64,000 nt of DNA. It comes from Planctomycetia bacterium (lineage in GTDB: Bacteria; Planctomycetota; Phycisphaerae; UBA1845; UTPLA1). Positions 35,431 to 44,218 of this stretch are shown here, piece by piece. The DNA is taken from NCBI GenBank assembly GCA_015200345.1, contig CP054187.1, positions 248,001 through 312,000 on the forward strand. Direction: 5' to 3'. Positions within the stretch are counted from its first letter, which is position 1, and every line of letters starts with the position of its first letter. The notes below the pieces were generated by a model. The model was not told the DNA's origin and searched no databases. It worked only from the letters and a program-made list of their open reading frames with translations. A program made the translations under genes and the position numbers.

Positions 35431-35554
35431 TCGGTTCGTATCGCGGGTTGCGGGGCGGATCGTTCAACAACAACGACAACAACCTGCACGCGTCGAACCG
35501 CAACAACAACAACCCGACGAACGAGAACAACAACATCGGGTTCCGTGTCTCCGA
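35431..35554 (+). repeat. DGR template repeat (TR)
   Basis: Non-coding 124-bp donor copy of the VR. It is adenine rich at the right codon positions: read in the VR frame it has 14 AAC codons, nine of which differ in the VR (GCC, CTC, TAC x4, GGC, GTC, AGC). Of 36 A in the TR, 14 are changed in the VR; of 88 other bases, one is changed. AAC is the codon that gives the widest amino-acid range by adenine mutagenesis without producing stops. Confidence 0.95.
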
Positions 35555-35806
35555 AGCCCCTGAAACTCAGGCGGCGCAAGCCTGCGGCCTGATCCGGGCG
35601 GGAGGACAAAGCTCGCCCGGCCGAGCCGTGCTCAGGGACCACCCGGTCGTCCGGCGTGCCCGCTGCAACCGTGCAAAGCCTTGGCCAAGCATGGGCGAAG
35701 CGGGCAGGCGAAGAAGAAGGCCCGGCCGTGGTGAGTAGCAACAGCGAAAGGCGCGGCCGGGCCGCTATTTTCGTCAGCATAATCTCCAGCCTCTCTTGGC
35801 CAGTGC

Positions 35807-37054
35807 GTGACGCGCGAACGCATTCTCGCCGGCGCGATCCTCGGCCTGGCCGGGCCCGGGCGCAAGATCGCCGGGTTGATGACGCTGACGGTCGTGCGCC
35901 CCGACGACCTTGCCGACCGCATCCTCGACCGCGATAAGCATCCGCAGTGGCAGGGCGAGCGGACCAAGATGGTCTACGCCTGGCCGACGAACGAGGCGCT
36001 GTGGGCGCGCTACGCCGAGCTGTGGCGCGAGGGAATGCGGGCCGATCGGGGCATCGCCGACGCGACCGAGTTCTACCGCGCCAACCGTGAGGCGATGGAC
36101 GAGGGAGCTGTCGTCGCCTGGCCGCAACGGCACCATCCCGACGAGCTGTCGGCCATCCAGCACGCGGTGAATCTGAAACTGGATCGCGGCGAGGCGGCGT
36201 TCTGGGCGGAGTATCAGAACGAGCCGCTGCCCGAGGAGCAGGTCGACGATGATCTGCTGACCGCCGACCAGATCGCCGCGAAGGTCAATGGCCTGAAGCG
36301 TGGCGAGGTGCCGCTCGGCGCGACGGCGCTGACCATGTTCATCGACGTGCAGGGGAAGGCGCTGTTCTGGCTCGTGGCCGCGTGGGAGGACGACTTCACC
36401 GGCTACGTCATCGACTACGGCACGGAGCCGGAGCAGAAGGAGGCGTACTTCACCCTGCGCGACATCCGTCGCACGTTGACCAGCACCGCATCCCGCGCCG
36501 GGCTGGAAGGCGCGATCTACGCCGGGCTGGAACGCCTCTGCGACCGGACGCTCGGCCGCGAGTGGCGGCGCGACGCTGAGGGCGACCAGGGAGGAAGCCC
36601 GAAGGCGGTGGTGCGGATCGACCGCTGTTTGATTGACGCAAACTGGGGCAGCTCGTCGGACGTCGTGTATCAGTTCTGCCGGCAATCGCAGTACGCCAGC
36701 GTCGTCATGCCGTCACACGGGCGCTACGTCGGGGCGTCGTCGATCCCGTTCTCTGAATACCGTCGCAAACGCGGCGACCGCGTAGGCCTGAACTGGCGCA
36801 TCCCGGTCATCACCGGCAAGCGTGCCACGCGACATGTCGTGTTCGACACGAACTACTGGAAGTCCTTCGTCCATGCCCGGCTCGCCGTCCCGATGGGCGA
36901 CCCCGGCTGCCTGTCGTTGTACGGCCGCAAGCCCGAGGCGCATCGCCTGATCGCCGAGCACCTGACCGCCGAGTACCGCGTGAAGACCGAAGGGCGCGGG
37001 CGCACCGTCGACGAGTGGAAGCTGCGCGTCGCGCAAAGTCGGCGGAGCCCTTGA
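35807..37054 (+). CDS. Phage terminase large subunit, truncated at both ends
   Basis: A 415-residue frame holding the middle and nuclease part of a GpA-like large terminase (KMVYAWPTNEALWARYAELW, AAFWAEYQNEPLPEE, FIDVQGKALFWLVAAWEDDFTGYVIDYGT, GRTVDEWKLR). The N-terminal ATPase with Walker A, about 250-300 residues, is absent; phage-like sequence begins at about 35805, just after the DGR block. The C-terminus breaks off after VDEWKLR, where about 40 more residues are usual, and the restriction module follows. A packaging motor cannot be made from this. Confidence 0.8.
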   Translation: MTRERILAGAILGLAGPGRKIAGLMTLTVVRPDDLADRILDRDKHPQWQGERTKMVYAWPTNEALWARYAELWREGMRADRGIADATEFYRANREAMDEGAVVAWPQRHHPDELSAIQHAVNLKLDRGEAAFWAEYQNEPLPEEQVDDDLLTADQIAAKVNGLKRGEVPLGATALTMFIDVQGKALFWLVAAWEDDFTGYVIDYGTEPEQKEAYFTLRDIRRTLTSTASRAGLEGAIYAGLERLCDRTLGREWRRDAEGDQGGSPKAVVRIDRCLIDANWGSSSDVVYQFCRQSQYASVVMPSHGRYVGASSIPFSEYRRKRGDRVGLNWRIPVITGKRATRHVVFDTNYWKSFVHARLAVPMGDPGCLSLYGRKPEAHRLIAEHLTAEYRVKTEGRGRTVDEWKLRVAQSRRSP

Positions 37055-37130
37055 AGGCTTCCCGGTTCACAACCGATCGGGTATCCTGGTCCACGACTCG
37101 AACTGCACGAATTGCGGGAGAAGCGAAGGC

Positions 37131-38717
37131 ATGGCGGTTTGCGACCCGATACCCGTGATCGACCTGTTCGCGGGACCGGGCGGGCTGGGCGAGGGCTTCA
37201 GCGCTGCCCGCTTCCGCGGCCAGCACATCTTTCGCATCGCCCTCTCGATTGAAAAAGACCCGCACGCCCACGCCACGCTCATGCTGCGGGGCTTCTTCCG
37301 CCAGTTTACGGGCCGTCGCGTTCCAGAGGCCTATTACGAACATCTGCGCGGCGAGCTGGCTCGTGATGACCTGTACGCCCGTTACCCGGCCGAGGCACAG
37401 CGTGCCGCCCAGGAGGCGTGGCACGCGGAACTCGGCGGTGCATCGGCGCCGCCGGACCTCGTGCGCCGACGGATCCGCCAATCGCTGGCCGGAGCGAAAG
37501 CGTGGGTGCTCATCGGCGGTCCGCCGTGCCAGGCCTACTCGATCGCCGGCCGGTCGCGGAACCGCGGAATACGTGGATACGCGCTCGAGCGGGACGGTCG
37601 TCATCGCCTGTACGAAGAATACCTCCGCATCGTCGCGGACCTGTGGCCACCGGTCTTTGTGATGGAGAATGTCAAGGGCCTGCTGTCAACAACGATCCGG
37701 GGTGAGCTGCTGTTTGAACGCATGTGCGATGATCTTAGTGATCCGGCCCGTACCCGGCCGCGCCAGAAGCGGCGACGGTATCGCATTCTTTCACTCGGGG
37801 AGAAGGTGGAACGGAGCCCGTTCGATGGCGACTCCGTCCAGAGCTTTGTGGTCCGTGCTGAACGCCACGGGATTCCACAAGCCCGACATCGCGTAATCCT
37901 GCTTGGAATTCGGGAGGACCTGGGGGACATAACACCGCCAGTACTGCGAAGTCAAGAAGCAGTCCCCGCCGATGCCGTCCTGCAAGGACTTCCCCGGTTG
38001 CGTAGCGGTCTGTCGAGAGCATCGGGACGTATGTCGAAGTACGCAGGCGGCCAGGACGTCTGGCTCAACGCTATAAAACGTGAGATTAACAGCAGGTGGG
38101 TTGACGGAAACCACGGAATCGACAATAGGGAAACTGTCCGTGAACTCATCCGCTCAACCATCAAAGAACTGTGTGTTCCACCGGCGGATCGAGGTGCGGA
38201 GTTCGTCCGCGGACAGGTCACCGTCAACTACGAGCCGGAATGGTTTCTGGATGACAGGATCGGTGGAGCATGTAACCACGCTTCGCGGGCACATATGGAC
38301 CGTGATCTGCACCGCTACCTGTTCGCAGCGTGCTACGCGGCGGTCAATCACCGGTCGCCGCGGATGAAGGACTTCCCGCCCGATCTGCAGCCGAATCACC
38401 GCAACGTGGCTGCGGCGATCAACGGCGGTTACTTTGACGACCGTTTCCGTGTGCAGCTCAGGAACGAGCCAGCAACGACAATTACCAGCCACATCCATAA
38501 GGACGGCCATTACTACATTCACCCGGATCCGTCACAGTGCAGAAGCCTCACCGTCCGCGAAGCGGCGCGGATTCAGACATTTCCCGATAACTATTACTTC
38601 ACAGGGTTGCGCTCGCAGCAGTACATTCAGGTCGGAAACGCGGTGCCTCCTCTGCTGGCGCGCCAGATCGCGGAGGTCGTGTACGGCGTGCTGCGCGGGG
38701 CCGGGATGACAGGCTGA
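37131..38717 (+). CDS. C5-cytosine DNA methyltransferase
   Basis: A 528-residue enzyme. Motif I DLFAGPGGLGEGF (11-23), catalytic cysteine C133 in GGPPCQAYS (motif IV), ENV of motif VI, QARHR of motif VIII, QVGNAVPP of motif X. The target-recognition region is long. It starts an operon with vsr one base behind, typical for a type II-like modification enzyme whose deamination damage is repaired by Vsr. Intact. Confidence 0.93.
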   Translation: MAVCDPIPVIDLFAGPGGLGEGFSAARFRGQHIFRIALSIEKDPHAHATLMLRGFFRQFTGRRVPEAYYEHLRGELARDDLYARYPAEAQRAAQEAWHAELGGASAPPDLVRRRIRQSLAGAKAWVLIGGPPCQAYSIAGRSRNRGIRGYALERDGRHRLYEEYLRIVADLWPPVFVMENVKGLLSTTIRGELLFERMCDDLSDPARTRPRQKRRRYRILSLGEKVERSPFDGDSVQSFVVRAERHGIPQARHRVILLGIREDLGDITPPVLRSQEAVPADAVLQGLPRLRSGLSRASGRMSKYAGGQDVWLNAIKREINSRWVDGNHGIDNRETVRELIRSTIKELCVPPADRGAEFVRGQVTVNYEPEWFLDDRIGGACNHASRAHMDRDLHRYLFAACYAAVNHRSPRMKDFPPDLQPNHRNVAAAINGGYFDDRFRVQLRNEPATTITSHIHKDGHYYIHPDPSQCRSLTVREAARIQTFPDNYYFTGLRSQQYIQVGNAVPPLLARQIAEVVYGVLRGAGMTG

Positions 38718-38718
38718 G

Positions 38719-39240
38719 ATGGACCGAATAACAGAGGAACGGCGGCGCTGGAACATGTCGCGGATTCGCGGCCGCGACACCGGGCCGGAGAAGGTCGTGC
38801 GGTCGCTGCTGCATCGCATGGGCTGCCGCTTCCGCCTTTACAGACGTGATCTGCCGGGTTGCCCGGATATAGTGCTCCCGAAGCACCGCAGCGTGGTCTT
38901 CGTGCATGGTTGCTTCTGGCATCGTCATGCTCGGTGCAGATTCTCTTACACGCCCAAAAGTCGCGTCGGCTTCTGGTCGGCGAAATTCGCCGAGAACGTC
39001 AGGCGCGATACCCGCGTACGGCGTGCCTTGCGAAATCTGGGTTGGCGCGTTATCATCGTATGGGAATGCCAGACGGCCAATCCGCAAGTGCTGGTGACCA
39101 AACTGGCACGGGCTTTCGAGCAAAAGGAGCGATCACGTGCGGGAACGCATCCGGTCGTTGGTGAAAAACGCCGATCGTGCTGCTGCCGCGCGATGGCTGC
39201 GGCAGACCGTCAGAACCATCGGTCCGGGGTTTCATTTTGA
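38719..39240 (+). CDS. vsr: Very short patch repair endonuclease
   Basis: A 173-residue Vsr nuclease. MSRIRGRDTGPE at the N-terminus, catalytic Asp in PGCPDIVLPK (D50), zinc and active-site residues in VFVHGCFWHRHARC, then KFAENVRRD and LGWRVIIVWEC. It nicks at T:G mismatches arising from 5-methylcytosine deamination; in some systems Vsr-fold proteins are the restriction nuclease. The C-terminal 30 residues overlap the next gene and may be extra. Confidence 0.92.
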   Translation: MDRITEERRRWNMSRIRGRDTGPEKVVRSLLHRMGCRFRLYRRDLPGCPDIVLPKHRSVVFVHGCFWHRHARCRFSYTPKSRVGFWSAKFAENVRRDTRVRRALRNLGWRVIIVWECQTANPQVLVTKLARAFEQKERSRAGTHPVVGEKRRSCCCRAMAAADRQNHRSGVSF

Positions 39241-39445
39241 TACGGCCCCAGGCGAGTACGTTGACGAAACAGCCACCCCGACGTTCCGACCTGCCGAGGC
39301 CCAACGTCTTGTCCGAGATCTCAAGCGTGCATCCGCCCTGCTGGGGCGCAGCGCTTTTGAGGATCTGTGCCTTCAAGCGGTTTGGAGAGGCCTCGGGCTC
39401 CGCTATGACCCCGCGCTAGCCCGGCTCGTCTCACTGGGCAGGTGA
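39137..39445 (+). CDS. Hypothetical protein of the restriction module
   Basis: A 102-residue basic protein starting at GTG 39137, with AAAGGAG upstream and overlapping the vsr end in another frame. No recognised domain; RxxxLVKNADRAAAARWLRQTVRTIGPGFHFDT could be a small alpha/beta domain. Its end overlaps the convergent gene by 15 bases. Confidence 0.5.
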   Translation: MRERIRSLVKNADRAAAARWLRQTVRTIGPGFHFDTAPGEYVDETATPTFRPAEAQRLVRDLKRASALLGRSAFEDLCLQAVWRGLGLRYDPALARLVSLGR

Positions 39446-40177
39446 CCATATTCGCGCTGACTGACCGCCCTTGAACCTGTCAAATTCATGAGGCAGCATT
39501 TCGAAGAGCTGAGACTCGTCCAGCGCATGCAGGTCGAACGTTCTGTCCAGCTGCATGATAACGTCCCCCAGTCGGCGTGCACTTCCGGTTCCCTTGCCGC
39601 CCGCTCCTCGACGCAGCGAGCCGTCTCCGTCGCAATAGAGTCGCGTTGCGGTGCCGACGATCGCCCGGCTTGTGACCAGCTGCGGGCGGGCTGCGATCTG
39701 TTCAGCCACGTCTCCCGGAGCGTGGAGGGGCTGACAGAGAACGCACATGGCCCGCTGTGAATGGTCGCTGTGCGCAGCATAGATGAGGTAGGGGCCCAGC
39801 AGCAGGTGTCGGTAGTACCGGCGGGCGCTGTCAATTCTTGGTATCCAGCGGGCCCGCTCTCCCGGACTTCGGCAGCCGTCCGGTTCAGCCGGGGAGAGCT
39901 GATCGAACCAGAACAGCGCCAGCCACGCCCACAAACCGGCGTCGCGCTCCGGCTCGCGCAGGCCGGACCCGGAGAGCCGCTGGTACAGGTACTGCGCAAG
40001 CTCGAACCGGCGCGGAAACGACCGGCGCTCCACCTCAATCCGGACCTCGAGGGCGTCGGACGTCGCCGGATCAGTCAGAAGCGACTCCGGGTACGGCTCC
40101 GTCGTTTGGGTGGTGAGCGAGTCAAGAAAAGCCTCCATGCGCCGAATGCCTTCCTCGTTCAGGCGGCGCAGTTCCAT
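39431..40177 (-). CDS. DUF6339-like protein of the restriction module
   Basis: A 248-residue protein starting at ATG 40177 after a strong GGAGGAG. The sequence FELAQYLYQRLSG, LWAWLALFWFDQL, YYRHLLLGPYLIYAAH, LCQPLHAPGDVAEQIAAR and GKGTGSARRLGDVIMQLDRTFDLHAL resembles the family I know as DUF6339, found beside Vsr, Dcm and Z1-type restriction genes. Function unknown; the family name is from memory. Confidence 0.6.
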   Translation of the reverse strand: MELRRLNEEGIRRMEAFLDSLTTQTTEPYPESLLTDPATSDALEVRIEVERRSFPRRFELAQYLYQRLSGSGLREPERDAGLWAWLALFWFDQLSPAEPDGCRSPGERARWIPRIDSARRYYRHLLLGPYLIYAAHSDHSQRAMCVLCQPLHAPGDVAEQIAARPQLVTSRAIVGTATRLYCDGDGSLRRGAGGKGTGSARRLGDVIMQLDRTFDLHALDESQLFEMLPHEFDRFKGGQSARIWSPAQ

Positions 40178-40179
40178 CT

Positions 40180-40956
40180 TTACTCCTCCTCCCTGTACCA
40201 TTCCCGGAACCGTCCGGCTATCTGAGCCTTGCGGCAGAAGGCAGCGACCGCATCATCGATCCATCGTTCCACCTCACCGTCCTCGGAACGCGGTGGTGCC
40301 CCCGCCGCGCCCGGCAGCCCAGCGGCGAATCGCAGCCACTGAGTCCGCCAGTCTTCCACGTCGTCCAAGTCAGTGTGTTTCTCAACGAGCACGATATGCT
40401 TCAGAATCGAACGGAAAATCTCGGGCAGTGCGAGCGTCACGAACTCCCGCGTGCCGGGCAGCGAACGCCAGTCCGGGACGAGATGACGGCTTACCTTGAG
40501 AACCGGCGGGCCTGATTCGTCGAACTCCAGTCGCCAGACTTCGTCCCGGAAATCGCCCTGGTCGATAGCCAGAAGCGAGCGTTTCTCACGCTCCTTCACC
40601 GCACGCGGGCGAATGCCGTCCGCATGCGCGAAAATCCGCGCGGGGCGGTTTCCGCCCGCGGCGCTGGGGACCTCTACAACTTTCACACGGAACAGAACGC
40701 CCTCGGTCGACCCGAAGGCGCTCAGCCGCCGATCCGGCGGTGGCCGGAGTTCTCCGACTGTGCCGAAGTCGAACCGCTGCCAGGCTGTCTGCCGGTATGC
40801 CTCGATGAACACCCGGGCATCGGAGGGCAGCCGATACCGCGCCAGCGAAAGCGTCGCATCAACGGAAGGCACTTCGTCGCCGTTGGTCTGGATCCGGATC
40901 CCGATATCGTCGCGACGGATACGACGACGCCCTGTGTAGTTCAGTCGTCTGATCAT
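40180..40956 (-). CDS. Hypothetical protein of the restriction module
   Basis: A 258-residue protein beginning MIRRLNYTGRRRIRRDDIGIRI. No recognised domain. A C-terminal helical part includes FRSILKHIVLVEKHTDLDDVEDWRTQWLRFAAGL. It lies two bases before the DUF6339-like gene and overlaps the GHKL ATPase by four bases, so all three are one operon. Confidence 0.6.
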   Translation of the reverse strand: MIRRLNYTGRRRIRRDDIGIRIQTNGDEVPSVDATLSLARYRLPSDARVFIEAYRQTAWQRFDFGTVGELRPPPDRRLSAFGSTEGVLFRVKVVEVPSAAGGNRPARIFAHADGIRPRAVKEREKRSLLAIDQGDFRDEVWRLEFDESGPPVLKVSRHLVPDWRSLPGTREFVTLALPEIFRSILKHIVLVEKHTDLDDVEDWRTQWLRFAAGLPGAAGAPPRSEDGEVERWIDDAVAAFCRKAQIAGRFREWYREEE

Positions 40957-42911
40957 CGCGCGGCCCCCGTCGCACCTTCGGTCAGGGGAGTGTCAGTTTC
41001 TTCGCCCTCTGGGAAGTTTACTCGGACATACAGATCGCGGTTCTGGTCAAAGCCTGTGACTTCGATCCGGAAGTCCTCGCCCGTCAGCCGCACCTGCAAC
41101 TGATTGGCCGAAACCGTGACCTGCTCCGCGCTCTCCAGGACAATCTCGATCGGCGGCTCAGCGAGATCGAAGTCAGCGGGGTGATACTTCTTCAGCGGGC
41201 TCCCCCGCGTCGTGTCGTAGGCCACTCGCACGTCAAGCGCTGTCGGCAGCGGCGCAGCCCCGGGGTTGTCGCGCACGATGCGGAACCCGCCAGGAGCGTG
41301 TTCAATCCGGTACGGCTGCGGTCGGCCCTGCGGCTGTGGCGGGACAGGTCGCTCGACTTCACGGCCTTCGTCCGTGCCGCCGTCTTCCTCGGGCAGCCCT
41401 TCATCCAGCGGAGGTGTCGGAAAGAAATCGGCCAGGGTGAGCCAGTCCCGTTCCTGGCGCGCCCGGCTAAGAATGTCAAGGATCTCGGCGGGCGCGGTAC
41501 TGACAAAGTTGATTACCTCTTTTCCGTTTTCATATTTGTGCCTGAAGTTTCTCGAATCCGGCGACCAATGCGTGTGAGCCGGTGTCTCCGCATCACCGAG
41601 CATCGATGAAAGGCTTTCATCGTCGATCACAACCAGTGCGTGAACGCTGTGCCCTTTTACGCGCCTTTTCCGTACCTTGGGTATGATGAGTCCGCCCCGG
41701 ACGAAGACAGGCGGGTATCCCTGTCCGTCCCGGTCGAGACGGACATACACGAGAAAGTTTGAATCTCGCACGGTTCCGCGACGCTCCCGGACAACGAGAG
41801 GAATGCGGAAGACAAGCAGTTCGCTCCGCTGATAGCACCTGGCCAGCTCTTCCAAGCTGCCCTCCCGGAAGATTGAATCCGTCCATCGCGGCGGCTCGTC
41901 GGGCCGTAGCAGCGTCATGATCCGGGACTCGGGCGAGGTCTGGGCATCAATGGCAAACTGAATCAGAGATCGCAGTTCGCTTCCGAGGCCCGCACGATCC
42001 TCTTCGGCGGCGCAGCCGAGAAGCGTGTCGGGGTCGAGCCGCACAGCTCCGCCTTCCGGAGAGTTGATCGCGACGGTGAGCCTTCCGGTGAGGATCGGCC
42101 AGAAGTATTCCCGGACGACCGCCGAACGGATCGCCTCCACCGTGATCTCGTCATCAACGTACGGGAGCACGACGGACAGGCCGGGGTTATCCGGGGCACG
42201 GGCGATGCGGAAATCGCGGCGGAACTGAGCGAGCGTGCCGGCATCTTCCACCGGCAGAATAAAATCGTCCGCCTCGACCAGACCGAATCGGCCGTAGGGC
42301 TGGTATTCGTCGCCGTTGACCTTGTGCGTGAGAAGAAAACAGCGACCGATCAGGTGGGTGGCGCGATCGCTGTTTCGTACGGACAGCGCCAGAAAGCTGT
42401 TGATCCGGCTCGCACGGTTGAACACGCTCTTGCCGACGCCCCATCGTCCGCCTTCCTGGCCCGCCTTGCCGGACAGACCATTCGCCCGGAAAAACGCGAA
42501 GAAGTCATCCCGCTCATCCTCGTCCGGCGTGGTGCCGCGACGCGGATCGCCTTCGAGGCCGCGGGTGCCGAAATCCTCGACGACCGCGAAGCGGCATGCC
42601 TGCGGGCAGGGCGGGACATCGCGCAGACCGCTGCGCCGCGCCCGCAGGTGCGGCCAGAGGCCGGCGAACCAATGTCGGGCACGGTCGGTGGCCAGACCTT
42701 CGCCGGAAGACAGGTAGAATCGCACATCAACGGGGCCGCTGCCCACCCGGGCATCCAGCGAGTTCTGGATCGCCTCACGCACGAGCGATGCGGCCGGCCC
42801 CCTGCGGCGCTCATCGGGATCGGCGGCTTCGTCGAAGAACTCCCCCTGAATGGGGTCGGCGACCTCGTCGGATCGTTCGCGCCGCTTGAAGTGCCAGCCC
42901 GGATTGAACAT
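40953..42911 (-). CDS. GHKL (MORC/Hsp90-like) ATPase of the restriction module
   Basis: A 652-residue protein. Start ATG 42911 with GGGAG eight bases upstream. The ATP site is clear: N-box E46xxxN50xxD53 (in LVREAIQNSLDA), G1 box D113FGTRG118, and a glycine-rich lid GGRWGVGK (154-161). Iyer, Abhiman and Aravind (2008) described MutL/MORC-type GHKL ATPases in prokaryotic restriction systems with Dcm, Vsr, SF2 helicase and Z1 proteins. The helicase and Z1 genes are not seen here. Role inferred: ATP-driven gate or motor that activates cleavage. Confidence 0.8.
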   Translation of the reverse strand: MFNPGWHFKRRERSDEVADPIQGEFFDEAADPDERRRGPAASLVREAIQNSLDARVGSGPVDVRFYLSSGEGLATDRARHWFAGLWPHLRARRSGLRDVPPCPQACRFAVVEDFGTRGLEGDPRRGTTPDEDERDDFFAFFRANGLSGKAGQEGGRWGVGKSVFNRASRINSFLALSVRNSDRATHLIGRCFLLTHKVNGDEYQPYGRFGLVEADDFILPVEDAGTLAQFRRDFRIARAPDNPGLSVVLPYVDDEITVEAIRSAVVREYFWPILTGRLTVAINSPEGGAVRLDPDTLLGCAAEEDRAGLGSELRSLIQFAIDAQTSPESRIMTLLRPDEPPRWTDSIFREGSLEELARCYQRSELLVFRIPLVVRERRGTVRDSNFLVYVRLDRDGQGYPPVFVRGGLIIPKVRKRRVKGHSVHALVVIDDESLSSMLGDAETPAHTHWSPDSRNFRHKYENGKEVINFVSTAPAEILDILSRARQERDWLTLADFFPTPPLDEGLPEEDGGTDEGREVERPVPPQPQGRPQPYRIEHAPGGFRIVRDNPGAAPLPTALDVRVAYDTTRGSPLKKYHPADFDLAEPPIEIVLESAEQVTVSANQLQVRLTGEDFRIEVTGFDQNRDLYVRVNFPEGEETDTPLTEGATGAAR

Positions 42912-42952
42912 CAGTAATCTCCCGTCACGAAGCCACTTTCGAAAAACGCATG

Positions 42953-43399
42953 TCAGCCCGGCTCTCCATGCCGCGACCGTAAGGGAGCGGCTTCTCCATG
43001 ATCGCGCGACAGGAACGCGGGTTCGCGAATCGAACACGCCTGCTCACGCGCGCGGCGCGGATCATTCGCGCAACCGTAGGACACGAACTCCAGTCCCCAC
43101 GACCAGCCTCCGCCGTCCGGCGTGGTGAGAAACCCCCGTCTGTCGAACCGCGTCCGCCACTGCTGGCCGAGGTTGCGCGCCCGCCAACCGCCCTCGACGG
43201 CGAAGGCCTCATGCCGCTTCGTCTCATACGCCGCGCGGATGCCCGACCAGGCCGCGGCGCTCTGCCCCTGCGGCACACGGCCGTCAAATGGCCCGTCATC
43301 GGCTGGCCCGGTCGCCGTGCTGGCGTTGGCCATCAATAGGGCAAGGGTCAGGGAAACAACAAAAGACCGACGAGTCGAAAGGATGCGTCCACGTCGCAA
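42953..43399 (-). pseudogene. N-terminal fragment of a secreted FG-GAP-type protein
   Basis: A TTG start at 43399 with GGAGG six bases upstream opens a frame with a signal peptide (RSFVVSLTLALLMANAST). It is followed by AAWSGIRAAYETKRHEAFAVEGGWRARNLGQQWRTRFDRRGFLTTPDGGGWSWGLEFVSYG-like sequence, split across about 70 residues. I recall this as the N-terminal domain that precedes FG-GAP repeats in planctomycete proteins. After about 43075 the sequence is unrelated, so the repeats are lost. Confidence 0.5.
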
Positions 43400-43616
43400 G
43401 GCAGTCCTCCGGAGAATAGAGGCGACCGTCAGGCGATGAAACGATGGATCGTCCAGGTTCACGGCGCCTGAACGGCCATCACGATAACCGAAGAGGGTGG
43501 TCGAACTCAAGCGGAAGCCCCGTCTTGACAGGAGCCGGGCACCGCGAGCCGCCGTGTCGCTACAGCGACCCATATCGCCGGACGCTGCGGATTCACACCA
43601 AGCATGTGGCCACGGA

Positions 43617-43696
43617 CCCTTGACACGCCGCGTGCCGCTTTGCGGCATCGGTCGCAGAGCGACCGCCGGGCTTCGCCCGAAGCGGCGAGTCAAGGG
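43617..43696. repeat. 80-nt cloverleaf-like inverted-repeat element
   Basis: The outer stem CCCTTGAC-A-CGCCGC (43617-43631) pairs with GCGGCG-A-GTCAAGGG (43682-43696): 14 bp with one A/A mismatch. Inside are three hairpins with 3-nt loops: TGCCGC/GCGGCA (43633-43647), GGTCGC/GCGACC (43650-43664), CGGGC/GCCCG (43667-43679). It has no coding content. It lies in the 353-bp gap between the secreted-protein fragment and the GIY-YIG gene. Confidence 0.75.
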
Positions 43697-43752
43697 CGGA
43701 GGGCTGAGACGTGACGAGCGAGAGCGATAACGGCTGGCCATTGACACGCGGC

Positions 43753-44028
43753 TCAGGCAAAAGGAGCGAGCCGATCTCGCGGAAAGCGCTGAATCAGCAA
43801 TTCAATCGTTTTGCGGCGCGTCCGGCCGAGTTTCAAGGAACGCTCCTTTTGCCTGGCCTGATCCGGCGTCTGGAACTCCTCAAACCAAACCAGCTCCACC
43901 GGAAGGCGCGGCTTCGTCGCCCGGACTTGGCCCGCTCGGTGCAGAGCCAGACGCCGGATCAGATCGTTCGTGCTGCCGTAGTAATACCGCCCGTCATGGC
44001 AGCGCAGGATGTATGCGTAGGCGGGCAT
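43753..44028 (-). CDS. GIY-YIG endonuclease
   Basis: A 91-residue single-domain nuclease. YAYILRCHDGRYYYGSTNDL carries the GIY-YIG pair (as YIL and YYG), and the helix following has RRLALHRAGQ with the catalytic arginine and ELVWFEEF with the metal glutamate. It is of the UPF0213/YhbQ size class. Host-type or mobile; opposite in strand to the phage genes. Confidence 0.85.
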   Translation of the reverse strand: MPAYAYILRCHDGRYYYGSTNDLIRRLALHRAGQVRATKPRLPVELVWFEEFQTPDQARQKERSLKLGRTRRKTIELLIQRFPRDRLAPFA

Positions 44029-44053
44029 GGTCACAGATAGGAAGGCACGAACG

Positions 44054-44215
44054 ATGCCGCGTGTCAATGGCTGGCCGGAATACAAGAAGGCTGTGCTCTG
44101 GCGACTGGACGACCTGGACAAGCGGATCAGCGCCATCGACCGCAAGCTGTGGGGCGTGATGGCCGGCGTGGTCTTTGTCGGACTGAAGGCGGTCTTTGAC
44201 ATCATCGTGAAGTGA
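44054..44215 (+). CDS. Small membrane protein of the phage block (holin- or XhlA-like)
   Basis: A 53-residue protein: a short charged coiled coil (VLWRLDDLDKRISAIDRKLW) followed by one C-terminal membrane helix (GVMAGVVFVGLKAVFDIIV). This layout is that of XhlA/haemolysin-type phage lysis accessory proteins. Start ATG 44054. Confidence 0.6.
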   Translation: MPRVNGWPEYKKAVLWRLDDLDKRISAIDRKLWGVMAGVVFVGLKAVFDIIVK

Positions 44216-44218
44216 CGC

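Noticed and set aside
35448..35738. Open frame reading through the template repeat as a protein (Asn-rich)
   Set aside because: The Asn-rich peptide is the translation of the DGR template repeat; it has no start context of its own and the repeat is expected to act as RNA.
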